DNA of 64,000 bases, from assembly GCA_017559905.1 (NCBI GenBank), contig JAFYQF010000012.1, forward strand, positions 124,001 through 188,000, in the 5' to 3' direction. A model generated the notes under the pieces. It saw only the letters and a program-made list of their open reading frames with translations, ran no database searches and had not been told where the DNA came from. Shown one piece after another: positions 16,866 to 27,396 of the stretch (positions within the stretch are counted from its first letter, which is position 1; each line of letters opens with the position of its first letter). Origin of the DNA: a bacterium. GTDB taxonomy: Bacteria > Cyanobacteriota > Vampirovibrionia > Gastranaerophilales > Gastranaerophilaceae. The position numbers and the translations under genes were made by a program.

Positions 16866-18074
16866 ATGGATGATTTCAGATTTAATACAATAGAAGAAGC
16901 GTTAGAAGATTTTAAAGCTGGAAAAATGATTATCGTAGCTGATGATGAAGATCGTGAGAACGAGGGTGATTTGATTTGTTCTGGTCAGATGGTTACTCCT
17001 GAAATCATAAAATTTATGGCAGAGCATGCTAAAGGTTTAATTTGTTTAGCTATATCAAAAGAATTAGCAGAAAAACTTGATTTGCCACAGATGGTTGAGC
17101 AAAACAATGAGGGTATGAAAACAGCCTTTACTGTAAGCATAGATGCTGCTGAAAAATATGGCGTGACTACTGGGATTTCAGCTTTTGACAGAGCTAAAAC
17201 AATAGAGGTTGCGCTTGCTCCTGATGCTAGACCATCTGATTTGAGAAGACCTGGTCACTTGTTCCCTTGCGTTGCAAGAGAGGGTGGCGTTTTGCAAAGA
17301 ACAGGTCATACAGAAACTGTTGTTGATTTGGCAAGAATGTGCGGGCATGTTGCGGCGGGTCCAATGTGTGAAATAATGGGTGCTGACGGTCATATGGCAA
17401 AACGTGATGAGTTGAAAATGTTTGCTAGAAAGCATAATTTAAAATTTATTACGGTTTCAGATTTAATTGCATATCGTTTGAAATCTGAAAGAATAGTTAC
17501 TCGTGAGGCAGAAGCTCATTTGCCAACACAGTTTGGAGATTTTGATATTTATGGTTACGTAAATCATTTGACAGGGCAAGAAAGTGTTGCACTAGTTAAA
17601 GATGATGGTAGCAACAAAATGCCGATTGTGAGGGTTCACAGTGAGTGTTTGACTGGAGATATTTTCCATAGTTTGAAATGTGATTGCAATTACCAGCTTC
17701 ATAGCGCAATGAAGTTGATTAATGAGTATGGCAAAGGTGCTTTGATTTATATGAAAGGTCATGAAGGACGAGGTATTGGTATTGTAAATAAAATCAAGGC
17801 ATACAAGCTTCAAGAATGTGGTCAAGATACAGTCGAAGCAAATATATCTTTAGGGTTCAAACCTGATTTAAGAGATTATGGCATGGGAGCGCAGATAATT
17901 TCTGATATTGGGTTTAGTGAGTTTAATTTGATAACTAACAACCCTAAAAAAATAATCGCCCTAAAAGGGTATGGATTAAAAATTAATGATGTGGTAAAAT
18001 TAACTCCTGAAATAAATTCATATAATGAAAAGTATATGAATACTAAAAAAGAAAAAATGGATCACATGTTTTAA
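16866..18074 (+). CDS. ribBA: Bifunctional DHBP synthase / GTP cyclohydrolase II
   Basis: A 402-residue fusion for the two entry steps of riboflavin synthesis. Residues 1-200 are the RibB domain (DDEDRENEGDL acidic loop near 26-36, RPGHLFP near 133, GHTE near 148), which makes 3,4-dihydroxy-2-butanone 4-phosphate. Residues ~205-400 are the RibA domain: the zinc site in HSECLTGDIFHSLKCDC and GHEGRGIG, which opens the GTP ring. Both active-site sets look complete. It follows ribE with no gap; the tandem GNAT gene follows 20 bp later. Confidence 0.96.
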   Translation: MDDFRFNTIEEALEDFKAGKMIIVADDEDRENEGDLICSGQMVTPEIIKFMAEHAKGLICLAISKELAEKLDLPQMVEQNNEGMKTAFTVSIDAAEKYGVTTGISAFDRAKTIEVALAPDARPSDLRRPGHLFPCVAREGGVLQRTGHTETVVDLARMCGHVAAGPMCEIMGADGHMAKRDELKMFARKHNLKFITVSDLIAYRLKSERIVTREAEAHLPTQFGDFDIYGYVNHLTGQESVALVKDDGSNKMPIVRVHSECLTGDIFHSLKCDCNYQLHSAMKLINEYGKGALIYMKGHEGRGIGIVNKIKAYKLQECGQDTVEANISLGFKPDLRDYGMGAQIISDIGFSEFNLITNNPKKIIALKGYGLKINDVVKLTPEINSYNEKYMNTKKEKMDHMF

Positions 18075-18094
18075 TACTTGTAGGAATTTAGAAG

Positions 18095-19087
18095 ATGGAT
18101 GCTATATATGCAACAAAACTTCTTGAAGAAGAAGATTATAAAGATTTTGCCGAAGTTTATGAGGATTTTAGAAACAGAGCGGAGTTAGAGTACAATTTTG
18201 AGCTTGAGCCGTTGGACTTTGACGGGTTTATTGACGCTGTTAATAAAGAATTAATAAATTGTGTAATATTAAAAGAAAATGATGTTTTATGTGCGTTTTT
18301 GGTGTATACGACCGCTATTTCTGAAGCTATTGAATTAAATATAGTCCATTCTCATAATATGGAAAATTTTGCACCAAGAGCAAAACATTTGATTGAAGAA
18401 TTTTTGCGTCAGACAAAAGTTGAAAGATATGAAAAAATCGTTTGTTATCCAATGTTGGGTGCGCAAAAAACTATCATTGGTGACATTGCACGCTTTGGGT
18501 TCAAGTTTGTAGGGATTGCGGTTTTGAGATTTATGATGAGCGGTACGAATTCTCGTGAAATCTTGAAATTAACAGAACTTTTGGAACTTAATCCTTGTTA
18601 CTCTATTACAAGTTGGTCTGATGAATATTTTGACAGTGCTGTAGAAATTGTAAGTCAAGCTTTTTCAACAAGTGCGGATGCGTTATTTGACCCACGTTTT
18701 ACTACTCTTGCTGGGACACGTGATATTATCGACAAAATTGTAAATAATGTGTACGCTGAATTTTTGCCAGAAGCGACAAGTGTTCTGTTGTGTAGTGGCG
18801 TTCCTATTGGTTTTTGTTTTATGAATTTGACAGGTGGTCAGATTGCTAACATTCCAATCGTAGCTATAAAAAAAGAACACCAAGGAAAAGGACTTTCAAA
18901 ACATATGCTAAAAGCTTCTGTTGAAAAATTATTGAGTTGGGTTGATGATGGAGTGAAACCTATTACTGAAGTTAACACTACAACCGAAACTAATAATTTC
19001 CAAGCGTTGAAGATGTATCGTCATTTGGGATTTAAAGAAGATTACAATTACCCTCAATCATATTTGCCAGTTAAAGTTTCTAAATAA
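18095..19087 (+). CDS. Tandem GNAT-family N-acetyltransferase
   Basis: A 330-residue protein with two GNAT-like halves. The first (about 10-155) is degenerate; the second (about 165-325) has the acetyl-CoA loop IKKEHQGKGLSK near 263-274 and the NFQALKMYRHLGF end motif typical of GNAT enzymes. The family moves acetyl groups from acetyl-CoA to amines; the substrate here is unknown. AGGA lies 9 nt before the ATG. It could be co-transcribed with ribE-ribBA, but the role is not obviously linked to riboflavin. Confidence 0.8.
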   Translation: MDAIYATKLLEEEDYKDFAEVYEDFRNRAELEYNFELEPLDFDGFIDAVNKELINCVILKENDVLCAFLVYTTAISEAIELNIVHSHNMENFAPRAKHLIEEFLRQTKVERYEKIVCYPMLGAQKTIIGDIARFGFKFVGIAVLRFMMSGTNSREILKLTELLELNPCYSITSWSDEYFDSAVEIVSQAFSTSADALFDPRFTTLAGTRDIIDKIVNNVYAEFLPEATSVLLCSGVPIGFCFMNLTGGQIANIPIVAIKKEHQGKGLSKHMLKASVEKLLSWVDDGVKPITEVNTTTETNNFQALKMYRHLGFKEDYNYPQSYLPVKVSK

Positions 19088-19118
19088 GTAGAAAAGTAAA
19101 GCTGACTTTGCGGTTTAC

Positions 19119-19146
19119 TTGATGTTGAGAATTTTTCTAATATAAT
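19119..19146 (+). promoter_or_regulatory. lepA promoter, leaderless type
   Basis: TTGATG (19119-19124), a 16-bp spacer, TATAAT (19141-19146), then 7 nt to the lepA ATG. There is no ribosome-binding site between box and start codon, so the transcript is probably leaderless. Confidence 0.6.
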
Positions 19147-19153
19147 AAAGATT

Positions 19154-20956
19154 ATGAAATACAGAGAAAATGTTAGAAACTTTTGCATTATAGCCCATAT
19201 TGACCATGGAAAGTCAACTTTAGCCGATAGATTACTTGAGCATACAGGTACTGTTGCGCAACGTGATATGCAAGATCAAATCCTAGATAGTATGGATATT
19301 GAGCGTGAACGTGGTATTACGATAAAGTTGAACGCTGCCAGAATGAATTATAAGGCAAAAGATGGCAAAGATTATATATTAAACCTTATTGATACTCCTG
19401 GTCACGTGGATTTTTCGTATGAAGTTTCACGTTCTCTTGCTGCTTGCGAAGGCGCATTGTTGATTGTAGACGCTACTCAAGGTGTTGAAGCTCAAACTTT
19501 GGCAAACGTTTATCTTGCAATCGAACAGAATTTAGAGATTATTCCTGTAATTAACAAAATAGATTTGCCTTCAGCAGATGTAGAAAGAGTTAAAGCTGAA
19601 ATTGAAGAAGTTTTAGGAATTGATGCTTCAATGGCTATTCCTGTGAGCGCTAAAGCTGGTATTGGCATTGAGGATGTTCTTGAAGCAGTTGTAGATTTCG
19701 TTCCACCACCTGTGGATACTACGGAAAAACCTTTAAGAGCACTTGTTTTTGATAGTGCGTATGACCAATATTTGGGAACTCTTTGTTTCTTTAAGATTAT
19801 TGATGGGAAGTTTAAACTTGGTGATAAGGCTCGTTTTATGGCGTCAGGCAAGGAATATGATGTTGTAGAACTTGGATATTTGACTCCTACAAGAGTTCAG
19901 GTTGATGAACTTGTTTGTGGTGATGTAGGGTATTTTGCGGGGTCAATTAAAGAGTTGACGAGGTTTGTAGGCGATACGATTACAACAATTGAAAGACCTG
20001 CAGATGAACCGCTTCCAGGATACAAAGAAGCATTGCCGATGGTATTTTCAGGTATGTATCCGGTAGATAATGATGATTATCATGATTTGAAAGAAGCGTT
20101 GGAAAAACTAAAGCTAAATGATAGCAGTATTACATTTGAGCCTGAAACATCAAGCGCATTGGGATTTGGTTTTCGTTGCGGATTTTTAGGAATGCTACAC
20201 ATGGAAATTGCGCAAGAACGTTTGGAACGTGAATACAATTTGGCGCTTGTAACAACTGCACCGTCAGTTGTGTATCGTGTTTATAAAACAAATGGTGAGA
20301 TGATTGAAATCGACAACCCAGCTAATCTCCCGCCAGCTCAAGTTAGAGATTACATAGAAGAACCGTATGTAAGAGTTCAAATTATAACTCCAAATGATTA
20401 TGTTGGTACTTTGATGGAGCTTGCACAGTCTAAACGTGGAATTTTTGTTAATATGAGCTATATTGACAAAATTCGTGCATCTTTAGAATATCAAATTCCT
20501 TTGAGTGAAGTTATTACAGATTTCTATGACCAATTAAAATCTCGTTCAAAAGGTTATGCTTCTATGGATTACGAGTTTTCTGATTATAAGCGCTCAAAAC
20601 TTGTAAAACTTGATGTGCTTTTGGCTAACGAGATAGTTGACGCACTTTCGGTTATTTGCCATGAAGACAGTGCATATTACATTGGTCAAAAATTGACTGC
20701 AAAGTTGAAGGAAATCATTCCTCGTCAGTTGTTTGAAGTCCCTGTGCAAGCTGCTGTCGGTGGTAGAGTAATCGCAAGAACAAATATCAAGGCTATGCGT
20801 AAAAACGTACTTGATAAATGTTACGGCGGTGACATTTCTCGTAAACGTAAACTTCTTGAAAAACAGAAAAAAGGTAAAAAACGTATGAAATCCGTTGGTA
20901 GAGTAGAAGTTCCACAAGAAGCATTTATGGCAGTGTTAAGTCTTGACGATGATTAA
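19154..20956 (+). CDS. lepA: Elongation factor 4 (LepA)
   Basis: A 600-residue ribosomal GTPase related to EF-G. It has P-loop AHIDHGKST (14-22), DTPGH, NKID and SAK G-motifs, then domains II, III, V and the LepA-specific C-terminal domain with GKKRMK near the end. EF4 binds stalled or late-assembly ribosomes. Length is normal. The start fits the conserved N-terminus and the leaderless promoter. The strong terminator at 20980-21014 follows. Confidence 0.97.
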   Translation: MKYRENVRNFCIIAHIDHGKSTLADRLLEHTGTVAQRDMQDQILDSMDIERERGITIKLNAARMNYKAKDGKDYILNLIDTPGHVDFSYEVSRSLAACEGALLIVDATQGVEAQTLANVYLAIEQNLEIIPVINKIDLPSADVERVKAEIEEVLGIDASMAIPVSAKAGIGIEDVLEAVVDFVPPPVDTTEKPLRALVFDSAYDQYLGTLCFFKIIDGKFKLGDKARFMASGKEYDVVELGYLTPTRVQVDELVCGDVGYFAGSIKELTRFVGDTITTIERPADEPLPGYKEALPMVFSGMYPVDNDDYHDLKEALEKLKLNDSSITFEPETSSALGFGFRCGFLGMLHMEIAQERLEREYNLALVTTAPSVVYRVYKTNGEMIEIDNPANLPPAQVRDYIEEPYVRVQIITPNDYVGTLMELAQSKRGIFVNMSYIDKIRASLEYQIPLSEVITDFYDQLKSRSKGYASMDYEFSDYKRSKLVKLDVLLANEIVDALSVICHEDSAYYIGQKLTAKLKEIIPRQLFEVPVQAAVGGRVIARTNIKAMRKNVLDKCYGGDISRKRKLLEKQKKGKKRMKSVGRVEVPQEAFMAVLSLDDD

Positions 20957-20979
20957 TAATTAAAAGTTAAATATTCTTG

Positions 20980-21014
20980 AAATCCGCTTGTGCAAATAGA
21001 TAAGCGGATTTTTT
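20980..21014 (+). terminator. lepA terminator
   Basis: AATCCGCTT (20981-20989) pairs with AAGCGGATT (21002-21010), then TTTT. Confidence 0.8.
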
Positions 21015-21188
21015 AGTGTGTATAGAAATGTAAACAAATGTTACAAAAATATAAAAAATATATACTGAATACGCAATTTTTATATTCAAAAATACTTTAT
21101 ATAAACAAGAGATGATTTAGAGTATTAAACAATAGGAATTACGAACGATACAGAATGTAAATATTTGTTAAAAAACTTGATAATTTTC

Positions 21189-21216
21189 TAAAGATTATTA
21201 AGAAATAAACCGATAG
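21189..21216 (+). promoter_or_regulatory. Sigma-28 (FliA/SigD)-like promoter
   Basis: TAAA at 21189-21192, a 16-bp spacer and ACCGATAG at 21209-21216. This fits the flagellar sigma-28 consensus TAAA-N15-GCCGATAA and uses the same spacing as the second copy at 28954-28981. The remainder of the gap 20957-21263 holds only the lepA terminator and AT-rich leader sequence. Confidence 0.6.
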
Positions 21217-21263
21217 ACAGTATGTGAGTAATTAGAGAAAAAGAAAGACAAAGGAGAATCAAG

Positions 21264-21638
21264 ATGACAACACACGGAATTAACGGATTTGGAAATGACG
21301 GCGTAAGACGTAATCCACTAGCAGGCGGAATTGGTAAACACGAAAACGCTTTACCAGCTCAAAAAGAAACAATTGATATTGTAAATGCTAAACAAGTAAA
21401 CAAAGAATATGGTCGTGATTTGTTAGGCGACAAAGATTTTGATTGGGGTTCATTTGGTTTGAATCTCAGCTCTACTAAAAAGACTGCAAATGCAGAATTT
21501 AACGTAGCATTAGCAGCTTTGAACAAAAAGTATCCAGCATTACAAGCTCAAATGGATGCAGCAACACCTGTTGTCCAAGCTCGTGTTGGACAAGATGCAA
21601 TTAATGCATTAAAAGCTATTGAAAATGCTGATGTATAG
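21264..21638 (+). CDS. Small protein from sigma-28-like promoter
   Basis: A 124-residue protein, unrecognised. N-terminal half is Gly/Asn rich (GINGFGNDGVRRNPLAGGIG), the C-terminal half Ala-rich and helical (LAALNKKYPALQAQMD). No signal peptide, no Cys. AAGGAG lies at correct distance before the ATG. It is preceded by a ~45-nt leader from a sigma-28-like promoter and followed by its own terminator, so it is monocistronic. A link with motility is an inference from the promoter only. Confidence 0.55.
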   Translation: MTTHGINGFGNDGVRRNPLAGGIGKHENALPAQKETIDIVNAKQVNKEYGRDLLGDKDFDWGSFGLNLSSTKKTANAEFNVALAALNKKYPALQAQMDAATPVVQARVGQDAINALKAIENADV

Positions 21639-21730
21639 ATTACTACTACTACTACTTTAGGTGAAATACCTTAAAATTTAATCTTGATTTTACTTTAAAA
21701 CTTATAAAAATACATTTACTCACAAGTTTT

Positions 21731-21758
21731 AGGCGCTTTAAAAAAGCGCCTTTTGTTT
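21731..21758 (+). terminator. Rho-independent terminator
   Basis: AGGCGCTTT (21731-21739) pairs with AAAGCGCCT (21743-21751) with a 3-nt loop and a T-rich tail. It ends the 124-residue gene, 20 bp before mrnC. Confidence 0.85.
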
Positions 21759-21778
21759 TTTTATTGTAAACTTAATTT

Positions 21779-22138
21779 ATGGAAGAAATGAATTTGCGAA
21801 ATTATGCATATTTAGGTGATGCGGTGTGGGAACTTCACATTCGCAAGAAAACTGTTGTTGCAACTAATAATGCCAAAAAGCTACACGAATTGACGACTTC
21901 AAAAGTTAAAGGTAGTTTTCAGGCGTATCTTTTGAGTGAATTAGAAAATATTTTAACAGAGGAAGAAAAAGAGATTGCACGACGTGGCAGAAATCTTCCT
22001 ATTCCAGTTGGTCGTCGTTCAAATCAGAATGAATATCGTCAAGCGACCGCTTTTGAAACATTAATTGGTTGGTGGTATCAAGCTGATAAAGAGCGTTTTA
22101 ATTTTGTGATTGAATTTTTAGAGCAATTTTTAGTTTAA
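21779..22138 (+). CDS. mrnC: Mini-ribonuclease III
   Basis: A 119-residue RNase III-fold enzyme without a dsRNA-binding domain; in Bacillus it matures 23S rRNA ends. It has LGDAVWELHIR (12-22, the RNase III signature), RRGRN near 65, and the second acidic helix ATAFETLIGW near 88. Length is normal. No Shine-Dalgarno is present; TAAACT six nt before the ATG is a possible leaderless -10. recJ follows 59 bp downstream. Confidence 0.9.
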   Translation: MEEMNLRNYAYLGDAVWELHIRKKTVVATNNAKKLHELTTSKVKGSFQAYLLSELENILTEEEKEIARRGRNLPIPVGRRSNQNEYRQATAFETLIGWWYQADKERFNFVIEFLEQFLV

Positions 22139-22197
22139 GAAAATTGTTATGAATTTACTGTTCTTTCGTGTTATTATGTCTTCACAGGGGAGAAAAC

Positions 22198-24552
22198 ATG
22201 CACAAAGAGTGGATAATCAAAGGAAAAGAAAATTGTAGTGGTTCTTTTATAGAAAGACTTCTTGCGACTCGTGGAATTGTGAAAGAGCAAGATATAAAGG
22301 ACTTTTTAAATCCGCTTCAGACTAAATTGTCTTCTCCGAATTCTTTTGTAGATATGCAAAAAGCTACCGAAAGGTTAGTAAAAGCAATTGACGAAAGAGA
22401 AAAAATTGTTATTTATGGTGATTTTGACGCTGATGGTGTAACATCGACATCACTTTTATACAGAACATTCACTTATTTGGGCGCAGATGTAAATTATTTT
22501 ATTCCTGATAGAGAAAAAGAAGGGCACGGGCTTGATACCAAAGCTTTAGTGAAAATTATGACCACAGTTAAGCCAAAAGTCGTGGTTACGGTTGACTGTG
22601 GTGTGAGTAACGTTGAGGCGGTAAATTTTTTAAATAGTTTTAAAATTGATGTTATAATTACGGATCACCACGAAGCGCCTGAAGAATTGCCGAAAGCTCT
22701 TGCGATAATAAACCCGAAAGCGCCAAATGCTTTGGATGAAAGTTTATCTGCAAAAGAAATTGAAAGTTTAACTTCGTTGGCGGGAGTTGGAGTTGCGTTT
22801 AAGGTTGCGCAATCTTTGTTGGCGCATTATGAAAAATCGGAATTTGTTTTAGACATTTTACCTTATGCTGCGGTGGGGACTGTTGCTGATATTGTTCCTT
22901 TGGTTGGTGAAAACAGACATATTGTTTTAAAAGGATTGGATTTAATTTCAAAAGGCAGACATAAAGGTTTGAAAAGACTTTTGGAGAGTGCAGGTTGCAA
23001 AGTTGAACAGGGAGTAACTTCAGAAAATATTGCATTTGGAGTTGCGCCAAGAATCAATGCGTCAGGGCGACTTGATACAGTTACAGATGCTCTCAAGGTT
23101 ATGCTTTCAGATAATCCGCAAGAAATTGAGATGGCTGTTCAGTCTTTGAATGAGTTTAACAAAGTACGTCAAACTCTTTGTCAAGAAACATTTGAACAAG
23201 CTGACGAAATGGTTAGACGTGAAGGAAATAGAAATCCTGCGATTATTTTGTTTAACCCTGAATGGAAAATCGGAATTATTGGTATTGTTGCGTCAAAATT
23301 GGTTGAAAAATATTATAAACCGACATTTTTGATGACATATTACGAAGAAACAAAACAGATAAGATGCTCTGCAAGAAGTGTTGAGGGTGTTCATTTGTAT
23401 GATGTCATAAATTCTATAGGTGATATTTTGGATGGGTTCGGCGGACACTCAATGGCGGCTGGGCTATCATTTTCACCTGATAAAACACCATTCAAGCAGG
23501 TGAAAGAAAACTTGAATCGTGCTATCAGAGAAATGATTAATGGCAAGGAGCTAAAGCCTTTTATAAATATTGATTTAGAGATTTCCCCTGAAGATGTGAC
23601 TGTTGATTTGGTTGAGCAGATTGCGCAATTAGAACCTTTTGGAGCGTCAAACCCTACGCCTATTTTGGCTTTGAAAAATTTGAGGGTTGAAGATAAAAAA
23701 CTTATGGGTGAAAAGAAAGACCATTTGAGGCTAAAAGGTACTAAAAATGGTGAAAGTTTTACTTGTATACGTTGGGGACAAGGAGATATTGACCTTTTAA
23801 AAGGTAATGAGTTTGATTTGGCTTTCCGCCCTCAAATCAATGAGTATAATGGAAATGTTTCTGTTCAATTGATTGTTGAAGATATTCATTCTCCGCATTT
23901 GAAAGAAGTCGTTGAGGATGTTGAGTGCGGTCTGAAAGTTTATGACCACCGCAAAAAAACTGATATTTTGCCGCAAGTTAATGATTATGTGAAAAATTCT
24001 AAACAAGATATTTTAGTTTTTGCAGAAAGTCGTGCTATTTGTGACAAGTTAAAACAGTATTCTGCGTTGAGTGAAAAATGTTCTTCTAGAGAAAATTTGC
24101 ACACTTGCGATACGTTAATGATTTTTGATTATCCTGCGGATAGGGAAACTTTCGATAAAATAATGGAAGAAACTTCTCCAAAATATTTGCATTTGATGAA
24201 TTATGACGTCAAAAATTACGATGAAATTGAATTGTTAAAAACTTTTGCTGGGATGTTGAAATTTGCCTCAAATAACAATGGTGGACGTGTTGATTTTTTA
24301 CGTTGTGCAAGCCATTTGGGTAAATCAATAAAGTTAATAGAATTATTGCTAGAATTGTTTGCCGAAGTAGGCTATATCAGAATAAATGAGCGGAATAGCG
24401 AATTTTACAATATAGAATTTATAAAAACCGACGATTTTGAAAAAGTTATCCACAGCTCAAAGTATTCATTGATTTTTGATATGTCAGAAGAATGTGAACA
24501 TTTTCAAAAATCTATGTTGGAAGATGATTTAGTTGAACTAAATCTAGCTTAA
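22198..24552 (+). CDS. recJ: Single-stranded-DNA-specific exonuclease RecJ
   Basis: A 784-residue DHH/DHHA1 nuclease that degrades 5' single strands in recombination and repair. It has GDFDADGVTS (motif I), DCGVSN, DHHEAP (the DHH motif), ASGRLDT and GGHSMAAGLSF (DHHA1), then an OB-fold and a C-terminal extension of ~200 residues as in Bacillus RecJ. The ATG at 22198 has AGGGGAG upstream; a GTG 30 nt earlier would add ten residues without a ribosome site. It ends six bp from the converging recombinase gene. Confidence 0.93.
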   Translation: MHKEWIIKGKENCSGSFIERLLATRGIVKEQDIKDFLNPLQTKLSSPNSFVDMQKATERLVKAIDEREKIVIYGDFDADGVTSTSLLYRTFTYLGADVNYFIPDREKEGHGLDTKALVKIMTTVKPKVVVTVDCGVSNVEAVNFLNSFKIDVIITDHHEAPEELPKALAIINPKAPNALDESLSAKEIESLTSLAGVGVAFKVAQSLLAHYEKSEFVLDILPYAAVGTVADIVPLVGENRHIVLKGLDLISKGRHKGLKRLLESAGCKVEQGVTSENIAFGVAPRINASGRLDTVTDALKVMLSDNPQEIEMAVQSLNEFNKVRQTLCQETFEQADEMVRREGNRNPAIILFNPEWKIGIIGIVASKLVEKYYKPTFLMTYYEETKQIRCSARSVEGVHLYDVINSIGDILDGFGGHSMAAGLSFSPDKTPFKQVKENLNRAIREMINGKELKPFINIDLEISPEDVTVDLVEQIAQLEPFGASNPTPILALKNLRVEDKKLMGEKKDHLRLKGTKNGESFTCIRWGQGDIDLLKGNEFDLAFRPQINEYNGNVSVQLIVEDIHSPHLKEVVEDVECGLKVYDHRKKTDILPQVNDYVKNSKQDILVFAESRAICDKLKQYSALSEKCSSRENLHTCDTLMIFDYPADRETFDKIMEETSPKYLHLMNYDVKNYDEIELLKTFAGMLKFASNNNGGRVDFLRCASHLGKSIKLIELLLELFAEVGYIRINERNSEFYNIEFIKTDDFEKVIHSSKYSLIFDMSEECEHFQKSMLEDDLVELNLA

Positions 24553-24557
24553 ATTAT

Positions 24558-25472
24558 TTATGCTCTAGGGTGTGCTTCATTATAAACATCTTTCAAATGT
24601 TGAGTTGAGACGTGGGTGTATATTTGAGTGTTAGAGATGCTGGCATGCCCCAAAAGTTCTTGCACAATACGCAAGTCAGCGCCGTTTTCAATCAAATGTG
24701 TTGCAAAACTGTGACGGAACATGTGTGGAGTTACTTTTTTAGGTAGTGCAATTTTTTCAACGACGTCGTTTATTACGTTACGGATTGTTTTGGTTTGAAG
24801 TCTGTAGCCTGTATTGTTGATGAAAACTGGAGAGTTTTCGTTTGGTTCTTCAATCGTGTATCCTTTAGGAATTAGTGGGCGTGCTGTTTCAATGTACCTT
24901 TCAAGATAATTTTTTGCACGGTTAGTTACAAGAATAATACGTTCTTTTGCACCCTTACCAAAAACCCTGATTTCATTGTTTGCAAGGTTCAAGTCACCAA
25001 AATTTAATCCGCTTAATTCGGAAACACGCATTCCTGTCGCCCATAGCAATTCTAAAATTGCTCTGTTGCGGTATCCTGCAGGAGTTTCAATTTTTACGTT
25101 GTTTAGTATCTGTTCGATCTCATCTGTTGAGAGGAATTTTGGTAAATTTTTCCCCCGTTTGGGTGAATTTAAATTCATCGCTGGATTTGAATCAATTTTT
25201 CTTTCCCTGTACAAAAATTTATAGAAAGTTCTTATAGATGCTATCTTTCGGGCAATAGTTGTTTTTTTGTAGTTGAATTTCTGTATAAAGTGCAAATATT
25301 CACGAACTTTTGCAAAGTTTACTTCCTCGCACGACTGTTCTCCTATCCATATAAGATAGTCCAAAATGTCTGCACAATAGGCTTTTGCGGTATGTGCCGA
25401 AAAATTTCTCTCTACGATTATATAAGATTTAAAATCTTCCAAATCCTGTTTTGAATGCGTATTTAAACCCAT
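24558..25472 (-). CDS. Tyrosine recombinase XerC/XerD type
   Basis: A 304-residue site-specific recombinase. N-terminal core-binding SAM-like domain (SKQDLEDFKSYIIVERN), then the catalytic domain: TGMRVSEL (first Arg), the lysine in GKGAKER, HMFRHSFATH (HxxR), LLGHAS and the nucleophile Tyr in NTQIYTHV. Length and N-terminus fit chromosome-dimer-resolving XerC/XerD rather than phage integrases; no mobile element is nearby. The start is at 25472, with AAGG six nt upstream; a longer frame overlaps the neighbouring gene and is not supported. Confidence 0.9.
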   Translation of the reverse strand: MGLNTHSKQDLEDFKSYIIVERNFSAHTAKAYCADILDYLIWIGEQSCEEVNFAKVREYLHFIQKFNYKKTTIARKIASIRTFYKFLYRERKIDSNPAMNLNSPKRGKNLPKFLSTDEIEQILNNVKIETPAGYRNRAILELLWATGMRVSELSGLNFGDLNLANNEIRVFGKGAKERIILVTNRAKNYLERYIETARPLIPKGYTIEEPNENSPVFINNTGYRLQTKTIRNVINDVVEKIALPKKVTPHMFRHSFATHLIENGADLRIVQELLGHASISNTQIYTHVSTQHLKDVYNEAHPRA

Positions 25473-25483
25473 AATTTGCCTTA

Positions 25484-25512
25484 TTGCTTTTTTATAAAAG
25501 ATATTATACAAT
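25484..25512 (+). promoter_or_regulatory. Sigma-70 promoter of the TPR gene
   Basis: TTGCTT (25484-25489), a 17-bp spacer and TACAAT (25507-25512), giving a ~60-nt leader before the ATG at 25577. Confidence 0.55.
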
Positions 25513-25576
25513 AAGATTACAAGTTTTAGAATAGTTTTAAGGTAAGATTTTAAAAACGAAAAAAGTAGGAGAAAAC

Positions 25577-27382
25577 ATGAATTGTAAAAAGGTATTAATA
25601 GCTTCATTAGTTTTCGCAAACTTACTATGTGCATCCGACGTTTACGCTCAAGAATTGCAAGCAAAAGTAGCGAAAGCTGACAAGAACTACACAAACATTG
25701 AAAGATTAATTGAATACAACCACTATAAAGATGCTGACCAAAAAATCAAAGAAGTTTTGAACAAAAACCCTGATGATTTGGAAGCATTGGCATTAAGATG
25801 TATTTCACGTGCTAAACAACACAAACTTGCTCCAGCTCAAGAAGAATTGGATAGATTGTTACCAAAATACCCTAATAACGCTCAATTGCACTATGCACAG
25901 GGTATGGTTTATTTGATGAGAACAACATCTTCTGATGTTACTTACATCAAAGATACAAGAAATTTAATTGAAAATGCGATTAAAGAATTTGTTACTGCAG
26001 TAAATGCTGATGCATCTTACTACCAAGCTTACAACGCTATGGGTGTTGCTACTTTAAGACTTGGCAACAGAAACGATGCAAGAGAGCTTTTCAAAGCTGC
26101 TTTGCAAATCAATCCTGATTACGCTGTTGCCTATGACAACATGGGTAACCTTGAATTGATTGAAGGCAACCTTGCTGAAGCTGAAGACTACTTTAACAAA
26201 TCTCTAAAACTTAATTCACACAACCCAACTGCTATGTACCATTTAGGTCAAGTTGCAGTTCGTCAACGTGATTATAACAAAGCTCTTACTTGGTTGAACC
26301 ACTCTATTCACATGCACCCAATGTCTTCTCCTGCTTTGACATTGCAAGGTGAATGCTACCTAATTCAAGGTAACCAAGCTGCAGCTATCAACTCATTCAA
26401 AAAAGCAATTACAGTAAAACCAGAAAACTCACGTCCTTACGTAAATCTTGCAAATATTTACGAAAGCCGTCTTGATGAGGAGTTTGCTATGGAACAATTG
26501 AAAACTGTTCTTACTATTAACCCTAACTACATCGACGGTATCATGAGAGTTGCTGATATGTCTTTGCATACAAGAAAATACGAACAAGCTCTTGATTATT
26601 ATACAAAACTTCTTGATACAGAAAAATATGGTGACAGAGCAATTATCGGTTTAGCTAAAACTTATTACGAAATGTCTAAAGAACGTGGTGATAGCGATTC
26701 TATGACTACTAACAAAGAAGTTTATCTAGCTTACGAATACATTAACAAAGCTATCGAAAGAACTCCAGATGATTTGGAATTGCACTTGGCTAAAATTAAA
26801 TTGGCTAAAATTACTCATCAACTTCCAATGACAAAAGATAGCTTGAACTATATTGTGCAAGCAGCTTCAAACAGCTTGATGGATAGCGTTATCAAAGCTG
26901 AAGCTTACTTGGCTTTAGGTAGAGAAAAAGATGCTGTTTATACTTTCGAAAATGCTGTTAACTTTGCAGATAATGTAGAAGATCAATTGTACTTGGCAGA
27001 AATTCTTGTTCACAACAAGCAATTCCGCACAGCACGTACAGCGTTGCAAAAAGCTTTGATGCAAGATCCTGAAAACGTTAGAGCTAAAAATGGTTTGGCA
27101 TACATTGATTTGTGTGAAACTAAAGCTAACGAATTCTTTGATGTTGCTCAAAGACAATACAGAGAAGGTAACTTCGCTTCTACAATTGAATACTGTAACA
27201 GAGCAATCGACTTCTACCACAATGGTCCTGCTATTGCGAAGTTAAAAGCTATGGCTTACGAAGCTGAAGGCAACTACCAAGGTGCTATTAAATACTACAA
27301 TCAGTATCTATCTTATAGCCCAGATGCTTCAGATAGAGAAGCTATTGAAAAGAAACTAAACAAGTTTCAAGATAAAAAATAA
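25577..27382 (+). CDS. Secreted TPR-repeat protein
   Basis: A 601-residue protein with a signal peptide (MNCKKVLIASLVF...CASDVYA, cleavage after VYA near 24), so exported or periplasmic. The rest is tandem tetratricopeptide repeats from about 40 to 590, visible as repeated A..Y..MG/A.....G....A...F..A....P patterns. TPRs are protein-protein scaffolds. Codon use here is unusually rich in preferred codons (many AAC/GAC, CTT), which suggests high expression. AGGAG precedes the ATG. No partner is identified. Confidence 0.85.
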   Translation: MNCKKVLIASLVFANLLCASDVYAQELQAKVAKADKNYTNIERLIEYNHYKDADQKIKEVLNKNPDDLEALALRCISRAKQHKLAPAQEELDRLLPKYPNNAQLHYAQGMVYLMRTTSSDVTYIKDTRNLIENAIKEFVTAVNADASYYQAYNAMGVATLRLGNRNDARELFKAALQINPDYAVAYDNMGNLELIEGNLAEAEDYFNKSLKLNSHNPTAMYHLGQVAVRQRDYNKALTWLNHSIHMHPMSSPALTLQGECYLIQGNQAAAINSFKKAITVKPENSRPYVNLANIYESRLDEEFAMEQLKTVLTINPNYIDGIMRVADMSLHTRKYEQALDYYTKLLDTEKYGDRAIIGLAKTYYEMSKERGDSDSMTTNKEVYLAYEYINKAIERTPDDLELHLAKIKLAKITHQLPMTKDSLNYIVQAASNSLMDSVIKAEAYLALGREKDAVYTFENAVNFADNVEDQLYLAEILVHNKQFRTARTALQKALMQDPENVRAKNGLAYIDLCETKANEFFDVAQRQYREGNFASTIEYCNRAIDFYHNGPAIAKLKAMAYEAEGNYQGAIKYYNQYLSYSPDASDREAIEKKLNKFQDKK

Positions 27383-27396
27383 TTGATGTAAAGAAT